From Lachnospiraceae bacterium C1.1 (GTDB lineage: Bacteria; Bacillota; Clostridia; Lachnospirales; Lachnospiraceae), in assembly GCA_030434875.1 (NCBI GenBank), contig JAUISW010000001.1, positions 1,065,501 through 1,129,500 on the forward strand: a stretch of DNA of 64,000 bases, read 5' to 3'. Below, piece after piece: positions 37,995-47,000 of this stretch (the stretch's first letter is position 1; each line of letters starts with the position of its first letter). The notes beneath the pieces were generated by a model. That model ran no database searches. It saw only the letters and a list, made by a program, of their open reading frames with translations, and had not been told where the DNA came from. The position numbers and the translations under genes are program-made.

Positions 37995-38357
37995 TCTCCT
38001 TGCAAATTATTGTTTAAATCGTAGCATAAATGATTGATTCTAACAATTATTTTTGTTAATGATTCAAAAAAAATACAAGATATTTCTTTCTGACTGCACT
38101 GTGAAACTGCAAATATTTATTTTATTACAAGCTGTGAAAATCCCGGTAAATATATATAACTATGATTATAAGATAAAAATTTATAAAAGTTTTCGAAAAT
38201 ACGCAAATAGTGTATACAATATTCGAAATTATATGGATTTTTTCTCTTATTTAGTATACAATAGATATAGATTATATAGTTTGAAACAAACATTCTTATA
38301 TAAATTTATAAAATATTGATCTGGCTGAATAAGCTTTTTATAGTAAAGGAGTATGTT
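37995..38357. other. AT-rich intergenic region between divergent genes
   Basis: This 363-base stretch is very AT-rich and contains no supported gene. It must hold the promoters of the EAL-PAS-GGDEF gene (leftward) and of the following hypothetical gene (rightward). I cannot place either with confidence. Confidence 0.5.
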
Positions 38358-39089
38358 ATGGATAATATTCAAATTAATAGCGTGACGAATACCACTGATT
38401 CTGCAACATTTCCTGCTTATTCACCTGTTGAAAAAATAAGCAGTAGTAATGATTCTTCTTCGTCAAAAATTACTGAGGCAATCACTAATAAAGAAAATAA
38501 TATCTCAAAAACAGAAACAACTGTTTCGGACATCATTGCTGAAAAAATAGAAGAAAATAAAGATAATAAAGATGATAAGCTATCTAATTTATCTGATAGA
38601 TCAGAAGATGGAGATACACTTGAAATAAGTCCGGAAGGCAGCAGTGATCTGAATGATGGTTATGTAGTACGGATCAAAATAAGCTCTGAGAGTTCGGATA
38701 ACAGTGAGACTCAAGCTTCAGAAGAAACCACTTCAGCGCTTGATAGTTTCGAATCCAGGCTTACCAGTTTTAAGGGAATAAGTAATCAGGAACTTAGACG
38801 GATGTACCTGAATGGAATAATAAGTCCTTATGATTACAACGAAGAAATGGATGCCAGAGGTGAGCGCGCTGCAGCGATAAGAGATAATTCAGTTAAGACA
38901 AGCCATACTATAACAGCAGTTGTCTCATCTTCCAATGAAATTTCAGAAACTGCCAACCAGATAAAGAGTGCTTATGGTGGTGAGGCAAAAAATTCAGAAA
39001 TTTCAACAGAGTTTATAAAAGCAATGGATTCAGTAGGAAAAACACACCAAAATGATATGGAATCCCAATTAAATATTGATATTGGATAA
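38358..39089 (+). CDS. Hypothetical acidic Ser/Glu-rich protein
   Basis: The 243-residue protein is rich in Ser, Glu, Asp and Asn, with low-complexity segments (KIEENKDNKDDKLSNLSDRSEDGDTLEISPEGSS is the region around residues 70-103, described here by position and composition only where longer). It has no signal peptide or membrane helix. A more ordered part lies near residues 140-185 (FESRLTSFKGISNQEL). The ATG follows AAAGGAG. I do not recognise the family. The DTLEIS motif occurs in some uncharacterised Lachnospiraceae proteins. It stands alone with its own terminator. Confidence 0.6.
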   Translation: MDNIQINSVTNTTDSATFPAYSPVEKISSSNDSSSSKITEAITNKENNISKTETTVSDIIAEKIEENKDNKDDKLSNLSDRSEDGDTLEISPEGSSDLNDGYVVRIKISSESSDNSETQASEETTSALDSFESRLTSFKGISNQELRRMYLNGIISPYDYNEEMDARGERAAAIRDNSVKTSHTITAVVSSSNEISETANQIKSAYGGEAKNSEISTEFIKAMDSVGKTHQNDMESQLNIDIG

Positions 39090-39097
39090 AAATAAGT

Positions 39098-39145
39098 AAG
39101 AGGAAGCTTTAATTTTTCATAATTTTTAATGCTTCCTCTTTTTTT
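39098..39145 (+). terminator. Intrinsic terminator
   Basis: AAGAGGAAGC pairs with GCTTCCTCTT over a 23-base loop and runs into a T tract. Confidence 0.85.
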
Positions 39146-39307
39146 ATAGACAGATAATTGCTGAGAAATTTTATTATATGGATGAAATTTAATAAAAATT
39201 TAAGAAATCTATTTAGAATATTGTCAAATTTTGCTATAATTAGATTATGAAAAAGGGAACGTCACTATTTATTTATGATAATAAATAAAGAAACGGGGGT
39301 GTTCTTA

Positions 39308-39778
39308 ATGCTTAAGATCATAAAATGTGCTAAATGCGGACACTGGCAGGAACTTGATGATGAACTTACTTGTCATGAATGCGACGCAGATTTTCATCAG
39401 GCAAACAGCTATTATACCGCCTCAAATAAGCAGGAAGAATTGGAAAACAGAAAGAAATTTGATCGACTTGGAGAAAATGAATTCAATGATGTAATGCATA
39501 ATCTCCAGGAACGTATTGATGAATATCAGTTTAAGACCTGTCCGCATTGCGGGACACAGGTTCTAAAAACTGAGATGAAATGCCAGCAATGCGGTCATAA
39601 ATTTAAAAATGCAGATGAATCTGTTGGCGGCGCCCAGCAGAGATTTAATATCATTGTTTCTGCAGCATGTATTGTTCTGATAATTACTCTTGCAATGTAT
39701 ATGGCAAAAAATTTTAACGAAAGTCTAGAAGAAATTAATAATCCTACTGTGGAATCTACTGAAACAGTTGACAGCTGA
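39308..39778 (+). CDS. Double zinc-ribbon protein with a C-terminal membrane helix
   Basis: The 156-residue protein has two CxxC pairs near the start (CAKCGHWQELDDELTCHECD) and two more in the middle (CPHCGTQVLKTEMKCQQCG), each forming a likely zinc ribbon. A single membrane helix (IVSAACIVLIITLAMYMA) lies near residue 130, followed by a short acidic tail outside. Such tail-anchored zinc-ribbon proteins are common and mostly uncharacterised. The ATG follows a GGGGGT site; an in-frame start 33 bases earlier is less likely. Confidence 0.7.
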   Translation: MLKIIKCAKCGHWQELDDELTCHECDADFHQANSYYTASNKQEELENRKKFDRLGENEFNDVMHNLQERIDEYQFKTCPHCGTQVLKTEMKCQQCGHKFKNADESVGGAQQRFNIIVSAACIVLIITLAMYMAKNFNESLEEINNPTVESTETVDS

Positions 39779-39816
39779 ATTTAACGCAATAAATGGCACA
39801 AACTGCCCTGCATAAT

Positions 39817-39860
39817 AAAAGCTCATCTTCCTCTACTATCATAGATGGAGATGAGCTTTT
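39817..39860. terminator. Bidirectional terminator between convergent genes
   Basis: A perfect 12 bp stem (AAAAGCTCATCT with AGATGAGCTTTT) has A/T runs on both sides and serves the zinc-ribbon gene and mazG. Confidence 0.85.
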
Positions 39861-39864
39861 ATTA

Positions 39865-40341
39865 TTAATTCTTAAATCCCTTGCGTATTTTTGCCTTTTC
39901 AATAAGCTCGGATGCTTCATTCATTGCATCTTCTAAATAAGCCTCTTCCCATTCACGTCCGGCTTTTTCTTCTTTCTTTATTGCTTTCCATGAATCATGC
40001 AATTCTGCTTCAGAGTCATATTTTACTCCGGAGAAAACATGAGGGTGTCTCCTGACCATTTTATCACTGACTGTTTTTGCAACATCATCAAAATTAAAAA
40101 GACCTTCTTCCTCTGCAATTACTGCATGTAACATTACTTGAAGAAGTAAATCTCCCAGTTCTTCCCTTAAATTTACAAAGTCGCCTGTCTTTTCAAGTAT
40201 ATTGATCCCGCCGATAACTTCCGCAGCTTCTTCTATGCATGCACCTTTGAGACTTGTATGAGTCTGCACTTTATCCCAGCTGCATCCGTTTTCACTTCTG
40301 AGCTTTTCAACAATTGTTTTAAGTCTTTCAATTTCTGTCAT
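39865..40341 (-). CDS. mazG: MazG-type nucleotide pyrophosphohydrolase
   Basis: This 158-residue enzyme hydrolyses nucleoside triphosphates to monophosphates and pyrophosphate, clearing abnormal nucleotides. It shows the MazG pattern LRSENGCSWDKVQTHTSL, EEAAEVIGGI and LREELGDLLLQVMLHA, with the acidic ExxE and ExxD metal ligands, then RRHPHVF. It is a single-domain form, about half the length of E. coli MazG. AAGGG lies nine bases before this ATG. Confidence 0.92.
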   Translation of the reverse strand: MTEIERLKTIVEKLRSENGCSWDKVQTHTSLKGACIEEAAEVIGGINILEKTGDFVNLREELGDLLLQVMLHAVIAEEEGLFNFDDVAKTVSDKMVRRHPHVFSGVKYDSEAELHDSWKAIKKEEKAGREWEEAYLEDAMNEASELIEKAKIRKGFKN

Positions 40342-40346
40342 AATGA

Positions 40347-40615
40347 TCAACCCTTATTATTATTTGGAAAGATATATTTTCTGATTTCGCAGTTCTTTAT
40401 TCCAAATGAAGAAAACTCTTCATTTGTCATTTCTCTAAAATAGGATTCGACGATCCTCGCAATTCCATTATGCGCTACAAGAATATAAGTCTTTTCATCA
40501 TTTTTGATATCTGCCAAAGTTCTGCTCAATAAGTCTCTCTTCGACTTTCATAGGTATTTTTGTAATTTCAGAAATATGACGTGCAGTTTCTGAAGCTCTG
40601 TAACCAGTCTGCCGG
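40347..40615 (-). pseudogene. Remnant of a histidine phosphatase (phosphoglycerate mutase family)
   Basis: Two pieces of a histidine phosphatase remain. The upstream piece (about 40530-40602) reads YRASETARHISEITKIPMK and continues to ERLIEQNFGRY. The downstream piece reads DEKTYILVAHNGIARIVESYF and runs to the stop at 40347, in a different frame. The N-terminal RHG motif and the middle of the protein are missing, so there has been an internal deletion and an upstream truncation. It is non-functional. Its stop lies next to the mazG start, so it was probably once in the same operon. Confidence 0.8.
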
Positions 40616-40638
40616 AAATCTATAGTCCGGCAGATTGG
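40603..40638. terminator. Hairpin between the peptide gene and the phosphatase remnant
   Basis: CCAGTCTGCCGGA pairs with TCCGGCAGATTGG (one G-T pair). It lies 12 bases after the peptide gene stop, and only a weak U tract follows on the minus strand. Confidence 0.6.
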
Positions 40639-40650
40639 GAAACTTATAGT

Positions 40651-40836
40651 TTATTGGAAGAAGTTACCATAATTATGATTTTTACTATTAAGTCGTAGGT
40701 CAGTTGATTTGCCGCCGCTGACAATGTCCATCTCTTCATCGGTAAGCTCCATACCTGCTTCTTCTATGAGCCTTTTCTTTTCTTCTCTGCTATCTGCTTT
40801 CTCAACGTGTTTCTTTAATTCACCTGTAAGCTTCAT
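40651..40836 (-). CDS. Double-glycine leader peptide, putative exported bacteriocin or signal peptide
   Basis: The 61-residue product has a charged N-terminal part and then LTDEEMDIVSGG (residues 31-42), the classical double-glycine signal cut by C39 peptidases. The predicted core is 19 residues (KSTDLRLNSKNHNYGNFFQ), polar and without cysteine, so no lanthionine or disulfide is expected. An excellent ribosome site (AAGGAGG, eight bases before ATG) and a TATAAT at 40882-40887 on this strand support expression. No transporter, modification or immunity gene is adjacent. The nearest C39 exporter in the window is the NHLM pair about 20 kb away. Leader identity is strong; function is inferred. Confidence 0.75.
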   Translation of the reverse strand: MKLTGELKKHVEKADSREEKKRLIEEAGMELTDEEMDIVSGGKSTDLRLNSKNHNYGNFFQ

Positions 40837-40910
40837 ACCTTTTACCTCCTTGACGATGTTAGCAACTTAACTGTTTCTGTTATTATATACGATTGACAAT
40901 GCAAAAAAGT

Positions 40911-41107
40911 ATATGTTTTGGTCACTTCATAGCAGGAACCCGCATTTACTGCGGGTTCCGTGTGATAAGTTAAAACAAGTGCCAAACAGGCCCGCAGCGC
41001 AGCTGCATTTAAATGGCCTGTTTGCATGACTTTGAGGCACGAAGTGGCGAAAAGTCATATGTTTTGGTCACTTCATAGCAGGAACCCGCATTTACTGCGG
41101 GTTCCGT
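40911..41107. repeat. Pair of 51 bp direct repeats, each with a hairpin, upstream of the peptide gene
   Basis: The two copies are at 40911-40961 and 41057-41107 and are identical over 51 bases. Each contains the perfect stem GGAACCCGC/GCGGGTTCC. Between them lies another stem, CAAACAGGCC near 40992 with GGCCTGTTTG near 41021. No gene is supported from 40837 to 41161. The region looks like a structured intergenic repeat rather than a simple promoter. Confidence 0.8.
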
Positions 41108-41161
41108 ATGATTAAGCAAGTCAAGTTTCTATAGTAATAGCTTTGAGGAGAAGAAATCTCG

Positions 41162-41731
41162 CTATTTTTTGTTTAAATCTCTATAATCACAATCTGAAAG
41201 ATGATCATTTACCATACCAATTGACTGCATAAAAGAATATGTGATCACCGGACCGACAAATGACATACCTGCTTTCTTAAAGTCTTTGCTCATTTTTGTG
41301 GATATTTCTGTCACTGTAGGAATATCAGAACTTTTTTCCCAGTTTCCGACTATCTGCTTTCCATCAGTATACGACCATACAAAAGCATCGAGGGATCCAT
41401 GAATTTTGATCAGTTTCTGTACTGCTAATGCATTTTTCCTGACACTGTATATTTTATTTTTATTTCTTATAAGATCCGGATTTTCTAATTGCTTATTCAA
41501 ATATTCATCTGTCATAGATGCGCATTTATCAATTTCAAAGTTATAGAAGGTCTTTTTGTATGCCTCTCTTTTGTTTATGATCGTTCTCCATGACAGTCCT
41601 ACGCTCTGCCCCTCTAAACAAAGCATTTCAAATATATATCTGTCATCATGGGAAATATGACACCACTCATGATCATGATATTCTGTTAAAAGCGGATCTT
41701 TTATAGCCCATAGTCTGCATTCACTATCCAT
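41162..41731 (-). CDS. tag: DNA-3-methyladenine glycosylase I
   Basis: This 189-residue base-excision repair enzyme removes 3-methyladenine from alkylated DNA. It matches the TagI family from CRLWAIKDPLLTEYHDHEWC (the Cys and His help bind zinc) through FEMLCLEGQSVGLSWRTIINKREAY to the C-terminal zinc ligands near HLSDCDY. GGAGGG precedes the ATG at 41731. A longer frame from 41806 overlaps cobU and lacks a ribosome site. Confidence 0.93.
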   Translation of the reverse strand: MDSECRLWAIKDPLLTEYHDHEWCHISHDDRYIFEMLCLEGQSVGLSWRTIINKREAYKKTFYNFEIDKCASMTDEYLNKQLENPDLIRNKNKIYSVRKNALAVQKLIKIHGSLDAFVWSYTDGKQIVGNWEKSSDIPTVTEISTKMSKDFKKAGMSFVGPVITYSFMQSIGMVNDHLSDCDYRDLNKK

Positions 41732-41768
41732 AATATAATCCCTCCATTTATTATTTTTTTTCAAATGG

Positions 41769-42293
41769 TTATTTATGATATATCGGGATTCCGCATACCA
41801 GCTCAAGCACTTTATCAGCCTTTTCAGCCAGGCATTGATTGATTTTCCCCATATTGGATATGTATTTTCTTGTCATTTCATCGTAAATATTTCCATCTGA
41901 AAAAATGTCATTTGAAACAATTACAAGATTTTCAGCTTTGTCCAATAAGTGATCTATGCCATTTCTGATCTCTTCAACAGCATTTTCACCTGATCCATTT
42001 GAGGCGAACATTTCATTTGCCAGGAGATTAGACAGACAATCCAGAAGAATCGTGCAATTATCCGGAATATCCGTTTCTTTTAAATTCAAATAAGCTTCAA
42101 TAGTCTTAAAGCCTTTGTTTTTTCGCATTTCACGATGCCGCATGATTTTTTTCTTGGCCTCTTCATCAGCTGCCATCATTGTAGCTATATATATAAACGG
42201 ATCATTTGCGCTGTTTTTATGTAACTCAACTGCAATTTTTTCCGCATATTCCGATTTTCCGCTTCCACTTCCACCGCAAACAAGATAAAACAT
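41769..42293 (-). CDS. cobU: Adenosylcobinamide kinase/guanylyltransferase CobU
   Basis: This 174-residue enzyme phosphorylates adenosylcobinamide and attaches GMP in the late lower-ligand part of cobalamin synthesis. It starts MFYLVCGGSGSGKSEYAE, with the P-loop GGSGSGKS, and has IYIATMMAADEEAKKKIMRHREMR (the guanylylated His region), LLDCLSNLLANEMF and VIVSNDIFSDG. The gene lies 36 bases downstream of cobI on the same strand. No cobalamin riboswitch was found upstream of the pair. Confidence 0.9.
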   Translation of the reverse strand: MFYLVCGGSGSGKSEYAEKIAVELHKNSANDPFIYIATMMAADEEAKKKIMRHREMRKNKGFKTIEAYLNLKETDIPDNCTILLDCLSNLLANEMFASNGSGENAVEEIRNGIDHLLDKAENLVIVSNDIFSDGNIYDEMTRKYISNMGKINQCLAEKADKVLELVCGIPIYHK

Positions 42294-42329
42294 ATTTATC
42301 ACCTTTGTATTTTTATCGTTATTAAATAA

Positions 42330-43067
42330 TCATTTCAAGATAACAAGTGAAAAATAACTTGTTTCATTGGGAATCTGACTAATATCAGTATATTTCTTTT
42401 CATCAGCCATTCCGCAATTTTCTATCATATAAAATTTCTGTTCTGTCTTCTCTATTTCATTTTTTATTTCTGACATTTTTTTCCCGGCTTTCATAAGGAT
42501 TTTTGTTCCGGATAACTGCAAAGCATTCTCAACCCCATATGAGGACGGGATAATATGAATTTCATCTTTATTTTCTGCCAGACCGATTCCAAAAGCAGAA
42601 GCTGCTGAACAAAATGAAGGTATTCCGTTTATAATTTCTGCAGAATATCCCATTTGCTCAATTCTTTTATGAATATAAAGATATGTAGAATAAACTGTTG
42701 GATCACCAATAGTCAGAAATGATATATTTTTACCCTTTTTAAGCAGTTCTATGATTGCCTGAGCCCCTTCATCATGAATTTTTTTTAGCTCAGCTTTATC
42801 CTTTATCATTGGCATTGGGACTGCAAGAACAGGCTTATCTTTCATTTCCGGAATGTTTGGAAGTGCGATCTGGTATGCTTTTGCGCCTGCAAGCAATTCT
42901 TTTATATTTGCATCCTGTCTATTAGAAATCAAAGGCTTTCTTATTATTTCTATATTTGAGACCGGTATTGCGATCACGTCAGATTCCCTGACTATACGAA
43001 TTGCTTTTAATGTCATAAGTTCCGGATCGCCGGGACCTGTACCGACTCCATATAATTTTCCGGTCAT
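42330..43067 (-). CDS. Precorrin-2/cobalt-factor II C20-methyltransferase
   Basis: This 245-residue SAM-dependent methyltransferase of corrin ring synthesis (CobI/CbiL) starts with LYGVGTGPGDPELMTLKAI. It contains AQAIIELLKKGKNISFLTIGDPTVYSTYLYI, the SAM-binding GDP segment, and IINGIPSFCSAASAFGIGLAE. Whether it acts in the aerobic or anaerobic route cannot be read from the sequence; an anaerobe would use the CbiL route. The rest of the corrin pathway is outside the window. Confidence 0.9.
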   Translation of the reverse strand: MTGKLYGVGTGPGDPELMTLKAIRIVRESDVIAIPVSNIEIIRKPLISNRQDANIKELLAGAKAYQIALPNIPEMKDKPVLAVPMPMIKDKAELKKIHDEGAQAIIELLKKGKNISFLTIGDPTVYSTYLYIHKRIEQMGYSAEIINGIPSFCSAASAFGIGLAENKDEIHIIPSSYGVENALQLSGTKILMKAGKKMSEIKNEIEKTEQKFYMIENCGMADEKKYTDISQIPNETSYFSLVILK

Positions 43068-43192
43068 TTGAAATGATTCCTTTCAATACTAAATATTTTC
43101 AAATTTGTTTTAATTGAAGATTTCCTTCATTATTATTTTACAGCAAATAGAAGGATTTTCCTAATATTAGATAAAAAGATATTAAATAAAAA

Positions 43193-43241
43193 AGGACGCA
43201 CAATAAGATTCAGTTTTGCCCTTTTCTTATTGTGCATCCTA
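43193..43241. terminator. Hairpin between the ATPase gene and the corrin genes
   Basis: AGGACGCACAATAAG pairs with CTTATTGTGCATCCT (one mismatch). It lies seven bases beyond the DUF4143 ATPase stop and is followed by a T-rich tract on the minus strand. Confidence 0.75.
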
Positions 43242-43247
43242 AAAATA

Positions 43248-44543
43248 TCATTTCAAAAGTTCTTCATTCAGAAGAAATTGTTCTATTCCTACATATGTGA
43301 TCCCGTTTTCATCCTGCCACGGTTTAAGATAATCCCGAACTACAACCATCTTGCTGAAGGAATCAGGTATCCTTTTCAATGATTCAATCTCCTGCTCCTT
43401 TTTGTCCGGGTCGGCTATAGATAAGGCAGATTGGATATAAAACCGCTTGCCGCCTTGGTTTACGACGAAATCCACCTCCAGCTGCTTTCGGATCTTCTTA
43501 CCGTCAGCATCTTTCGTATTGTATTCCACCACACCCACATCAACATTCATTCCTCTCCGGATGAGATCATTGTACAATATATTTTCCATGATGTGAGTCT
43601 CTTCCAGTTGCCTAAACCCGAGCCTTGCATTGCGAAGCCCAAGATCGGTGTAATAGTATTTAGCGGGAGTTCTGATATACTTTCTGCCTTTTACATCATA
43701 ACGTACAGCCTTCTCTATAAGGAATGACTCCTCAAAATATCCGATATATTTTTCAATCGTCTCAGAGCCTATGCCAATCTGCCGTTCACTTTTAAACGTA
43801 TTGGCCAGCTTGCTTGGATTGGTAAGTGATCCGATCCCCGATGCAAGGACATCAAGCAATATATCCAGCACCTCTGTATCATTCTTGATTTCATGTCTTT
43901 CAAGTACGTCTTTTATATAAGTCCGGTCGAAGAGATCCTTTAAATACCTGCTTTTCTCCTCGTGTGATTCAAGTGAAGTTGCAAGCGGCATTCCGCCATA
44001 AGTGTAATAATCCTGCCAGGCTCCTCTCTTATCCCCTTCATATTCGTTATAAAATTCCGCAAATGACAACGGATATACCCGGATCTCATCACCCCGATCT
44101 CTAAACTGAGTCAATATATCCGAAGACAACATTTTGGAATTACTGCCGGTTACATACACATCGGCATTATCCATATGCATGAATCCGAGAATAACATCGA
44201 TAAACGTTATCTTGGCGTCCTCATTATCCACGTAAGGATTTTGAATCTCGGATACAAACTGGATCTCATCAATGAAAATGTAATACCTCTTCTTAGGATC
44301 GACCATATGATCACGAACATACTTATCCAATTCCAAAGGATTACGATATCTGGCATTTTCCAATATGTCCAAAGCCAAAGCGATGATCTGGTCTTCCTTC
44401 ACCCCTTCTCCCAGAAGCCATTCTCGATACAGCTGAAACAATAGTACCGATTTGCCGCTTCTGCGCAGTCCCGTAATGATCTTAATACGTCCGTTATCTT
44501 TCTTTGAGATGATCTCTTTCAAATACTGTTCCCTCGGATACAT
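43248..44543 (-). CDS. AAA ATPase with DUF4143 domain
   Basis: This 431-residue protein belongs to a widespread group of AAA_14/DUF4143 ATPases. The N-terminal half has Walker A ITGLRRSGKSVLLFQL near residue 24, Walker B YIFIDEIQFV and the sensor DVYVTGSNSKML. The C-terminal DUF4143 part carries EVDFVVNQGGKRFYIQSAL, with an Asp/Gln pattern like PD-(D/E)XK folds. The biological role of the family is not established. The ATG is preceded by GCGAGGTG. It is monocistronic and lies between unrelated genes. Confidence 0.87.
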   Translation of the reverse strand: MYPREQYLKEIISKKDNGRIKIITGLRRSGKSVLLFQLYREWLLGEGVKEDQIIALALDILENARYRNPLELDKYVRDHMVDPKKRYYIFIDEIQFVSEIQNPYVDNEDAKITFIDVILGFMHMDNADVYVTGSNSKMLSSDILTQFRDRGDEIRVYPLSFAEFYNEYEGDKRGAWQDYYTYGGMPLATSLESHEEKSRYLKDLFDRTYIKDVLERHEIKNDTEVLDILLDVLASGIGSLTNPSKLANTFKSERQIGIGSETIEKYIGYFEESFLIEKAVRYDVKGRKYIRTPAKYYYTDLGLRNARLGFRQLEETHIMENILYNDLIRRGMNVDVGVVEYNTKDADGKKIRKQLEVDFVVNQGGKRFYIQSALSIADPDKKEQEIESLKRIPDSFSKMVVVRDYLKPWQDENGITYVGIEQFLLNEELLK

Positions 44544-44677
44544 CCAAACACCTCGCATGATTTATTTGCGGTTATCCGCAATTATTTCATGTGTAATATA
44601 GCATTCTCTCCTCTTATAAGTCAATGATGTTCATGAAATTTTTGCGGATATCTGCATTTTTTATCAAAGTTCCGGGC

Positions 44678-45271
44678 TCATAGTGCTACGAACTTTTCAC
44701 CAAGCTCGAAGATCTTTGCCTGACTGTCATAGTGGTAAACGCTGTCAGTAAGCTTATCCGCAGGAGCAACATGAGTTGCATTGACTTCCTTAACCATCGC
44801 CTCAAGATCCTTAAGCCCCATCTCCCCGTTATCAGGAACGATGAGGACCTCATGCAGACTTGAAGGTAAGATGTAGAAATCACCACCGGCTCTTTCAGCC
44901 GCCTGTTCCATGAAATCCTGGTAAGCAAGAACTCCGGCACCGTGTACCTTGTCAGGTACCGTTGCCACGTAGATCTTCTCGTCTTCATAGAGGAAAGGCA
45001 CCGCATGTCCACTCATTGACATTCCACAGAAAGCTGTAAGTGCGAAGGCTAGAAGAAGTGCTTTGTTCACTACAGTCGTTACTATCCGGTATGGGTTGTA
45101 TTTTTCCTTAAAAATCGCACCATACCATTTTCGATTAAGGATCTGATGGATGATGACAAGCACAGTCATTCCTATCCCGATCCACTCGTGTAATGCTTCA
45201 CCTGTCACCTGATATGCCATCAGACATAATAAGAGGACGGTCATACAGACATCCACTATTCTTTTTATCAT
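44678..45271 (-). CDS. Chimeric DUF4405 membrane protein fused to a DUF5688 C-terminus
   Basis: The first part (about 105 residues) is a truncated DUF4405 membrane domain with three helices and HEWIGIGMTVLVIIHQIL. Right after HAVPFLY it becomes a typical DUF5688 C-terminus (GGDFYILPSSLHEVLIVPD, EVNATHVAPADKLTDSVYHYD). These two families are normally separate, so the gene probably arose by deletion between two genes. No good ribosome site precedes the ATG, and the region upstream is a broken reductase. It may not be expressed. Confidence 0.6.
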   Translation of the reverse strand: MIKRIVDVCMTVLLLCLMAYQVTGEALHEWIGIGMTVLVIIHQILNRKWYGAIFKEKYNPYRIVTTVVNKALLLAFALTAFCGMSMSGHAVPFLYEDEKIYVATVPDKVHGAGVLAYQDFMEQAAERAGGDFYILPSSLHEVLIVPDNGEMGLKDLEAMVKEVNATHVAPADKLTDSVYHYDSQAKIFELGEKFVAL

Positions 45272-45339
45272 TGTATTATGGTTGCATTCTGAAGGTGATA
45301 TGAAAGCGATGAGTCTGTGATGCCTGATGCCATAAGTGA

Positions 45340-46081
<742 letters not shown>

Positions 46082-46086
46082 TCAAC

Positions 46087-46929
46087 TCAGCCCTTTTCAA
46101 AATCAGGTCTCCAGCCTGCGAACTGTTTAAGCTGCTCATCTGTCCTGTGATAATATCTCTCATTCTTATCAAGCTCTGCAATCTTAGCCATCTCTTCGTC
46201 CGTCAGCTTAAAATCGAGAATGTTGAGATTATCTTTGATATGGTCCACGTTCTTACTGCCGGGGATCACCACAAATCCCATCTGGGTATGCCAGCGGAGA
46301 ATGATCTGTGCGGGAGATTTTCCGTACTTCTTTCCAAGCTCGGCAAATACCGGTTCATTTATAAGGCTCTTGTCCCCGTGACCCAAGGGATACCAGCTCA
46401 TAAGCTTGATGTCATACTTATCGAGAATTTTCCTAAGTTCCTTCTGGGTAAAATAAGGATGCGCCTCCACCTGGATAAATTGCGGTGCGATCTCCCACTT
46501 CGTCTCCAGTTCCTCGATGTACTTCCCTTCAAAGTTTGATATACCGATGTTCTTTGCCTTGCCTTCCTTATAAGCCTTCTCAAGCTGTCTGTATCCTTCA
46601 AGCCAGTTGCCTGCAGGCTGATGGATATATAGAAGGTCTACGTAGTCAACCCCAAGGCGCTCCAAAGTCTCATCTATAGCATTCGGATTCTCATATTCAC
46701 TGGGCCAGAGTTTGGTGGAAAGAAAGATCTCATCTCTCTTTACTCCGCTATCCTTCATGCCTCTTCCAACGGCCCGCTCGTTTACATATGCATTGGCAGT
46801 ATCAATGAGGCGATATCCCATCTTAAGCGCTTCTCTTACACTGTTCTCTGCATCGGCAGGCGAAAGCATAAAGGTTCCGATCCCGACTGCGGGACATTCC
46901 AGTTTATTATTAAGTGTTACATATTCCAT
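46087..46929 (-). CDS. Aldo/keto reductase, diketogluconate reductase type
   Basis: This 280-residue NADPH-dependent oxidoreductase has the AKR catalytic tetrad: Asp and Tyr in YRLIDTANAYVNERAVG, Lys in IFLSTKLWPS and His in LLYIHQPAG. The cofactor loop VIPGSKNVDHIKDNL is near the end. It reduces aldehydes or ketones; the substrate is not known. The ATG at 46929 follows GGAGG by eight bases. It lies just upstream of the broken reductase in the same orientation. Confidence 0.9.
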   Translation of the reverse strand: MEYVTLNNKLECPAVGIGTFMLSPADAENSVREALKMGYRLIDTANAYVNERAVGRGMKDSGVKRDEIFLSTKLWPSEYENPNAIDETLERLGVDYVDLLYIHQPAGNWLEGYRQLEKAYKEGKAKNIGISNFEGKYIEELETKWEIAPQFIQVEAHPYFTQKELRKILDKYDIKLMSWYPLGHGDKSLINEPVFAELGKKYGKSPAQIILRWHTQMGFVVIPGSKNVDHIKDNLNILDFKLTDEEMAKIAELDKNERYYHRTDEQLKQFAGWRPDFEKG

Positions 46930-47000
46930 TGCATAATCCTCCATTCATTAATATGTTGACGCCTTTGAACTCGTCAATTTCCATGTTCCGTTTTGTATAT

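Noticed and set aside
40842..41027. A 61-codon frame upstream of the double-glycine peptide gene
   Set aside because: It runs through the hairpin repeat and the peptide gene's promoter and has no plausible ribosome site or family signal.
40911..41107. CRISPR-like array from the two 51 bp repeats
   Set aside because: There are only two copies, the repeat is too long, the spacing is 95 bases and no cas gene is present.
43068..43192. Cobalamin riboswitch ahead of the corrin genes
   Set aside because: The upstream region is short and AT-rich and shows no B12-box-like core.
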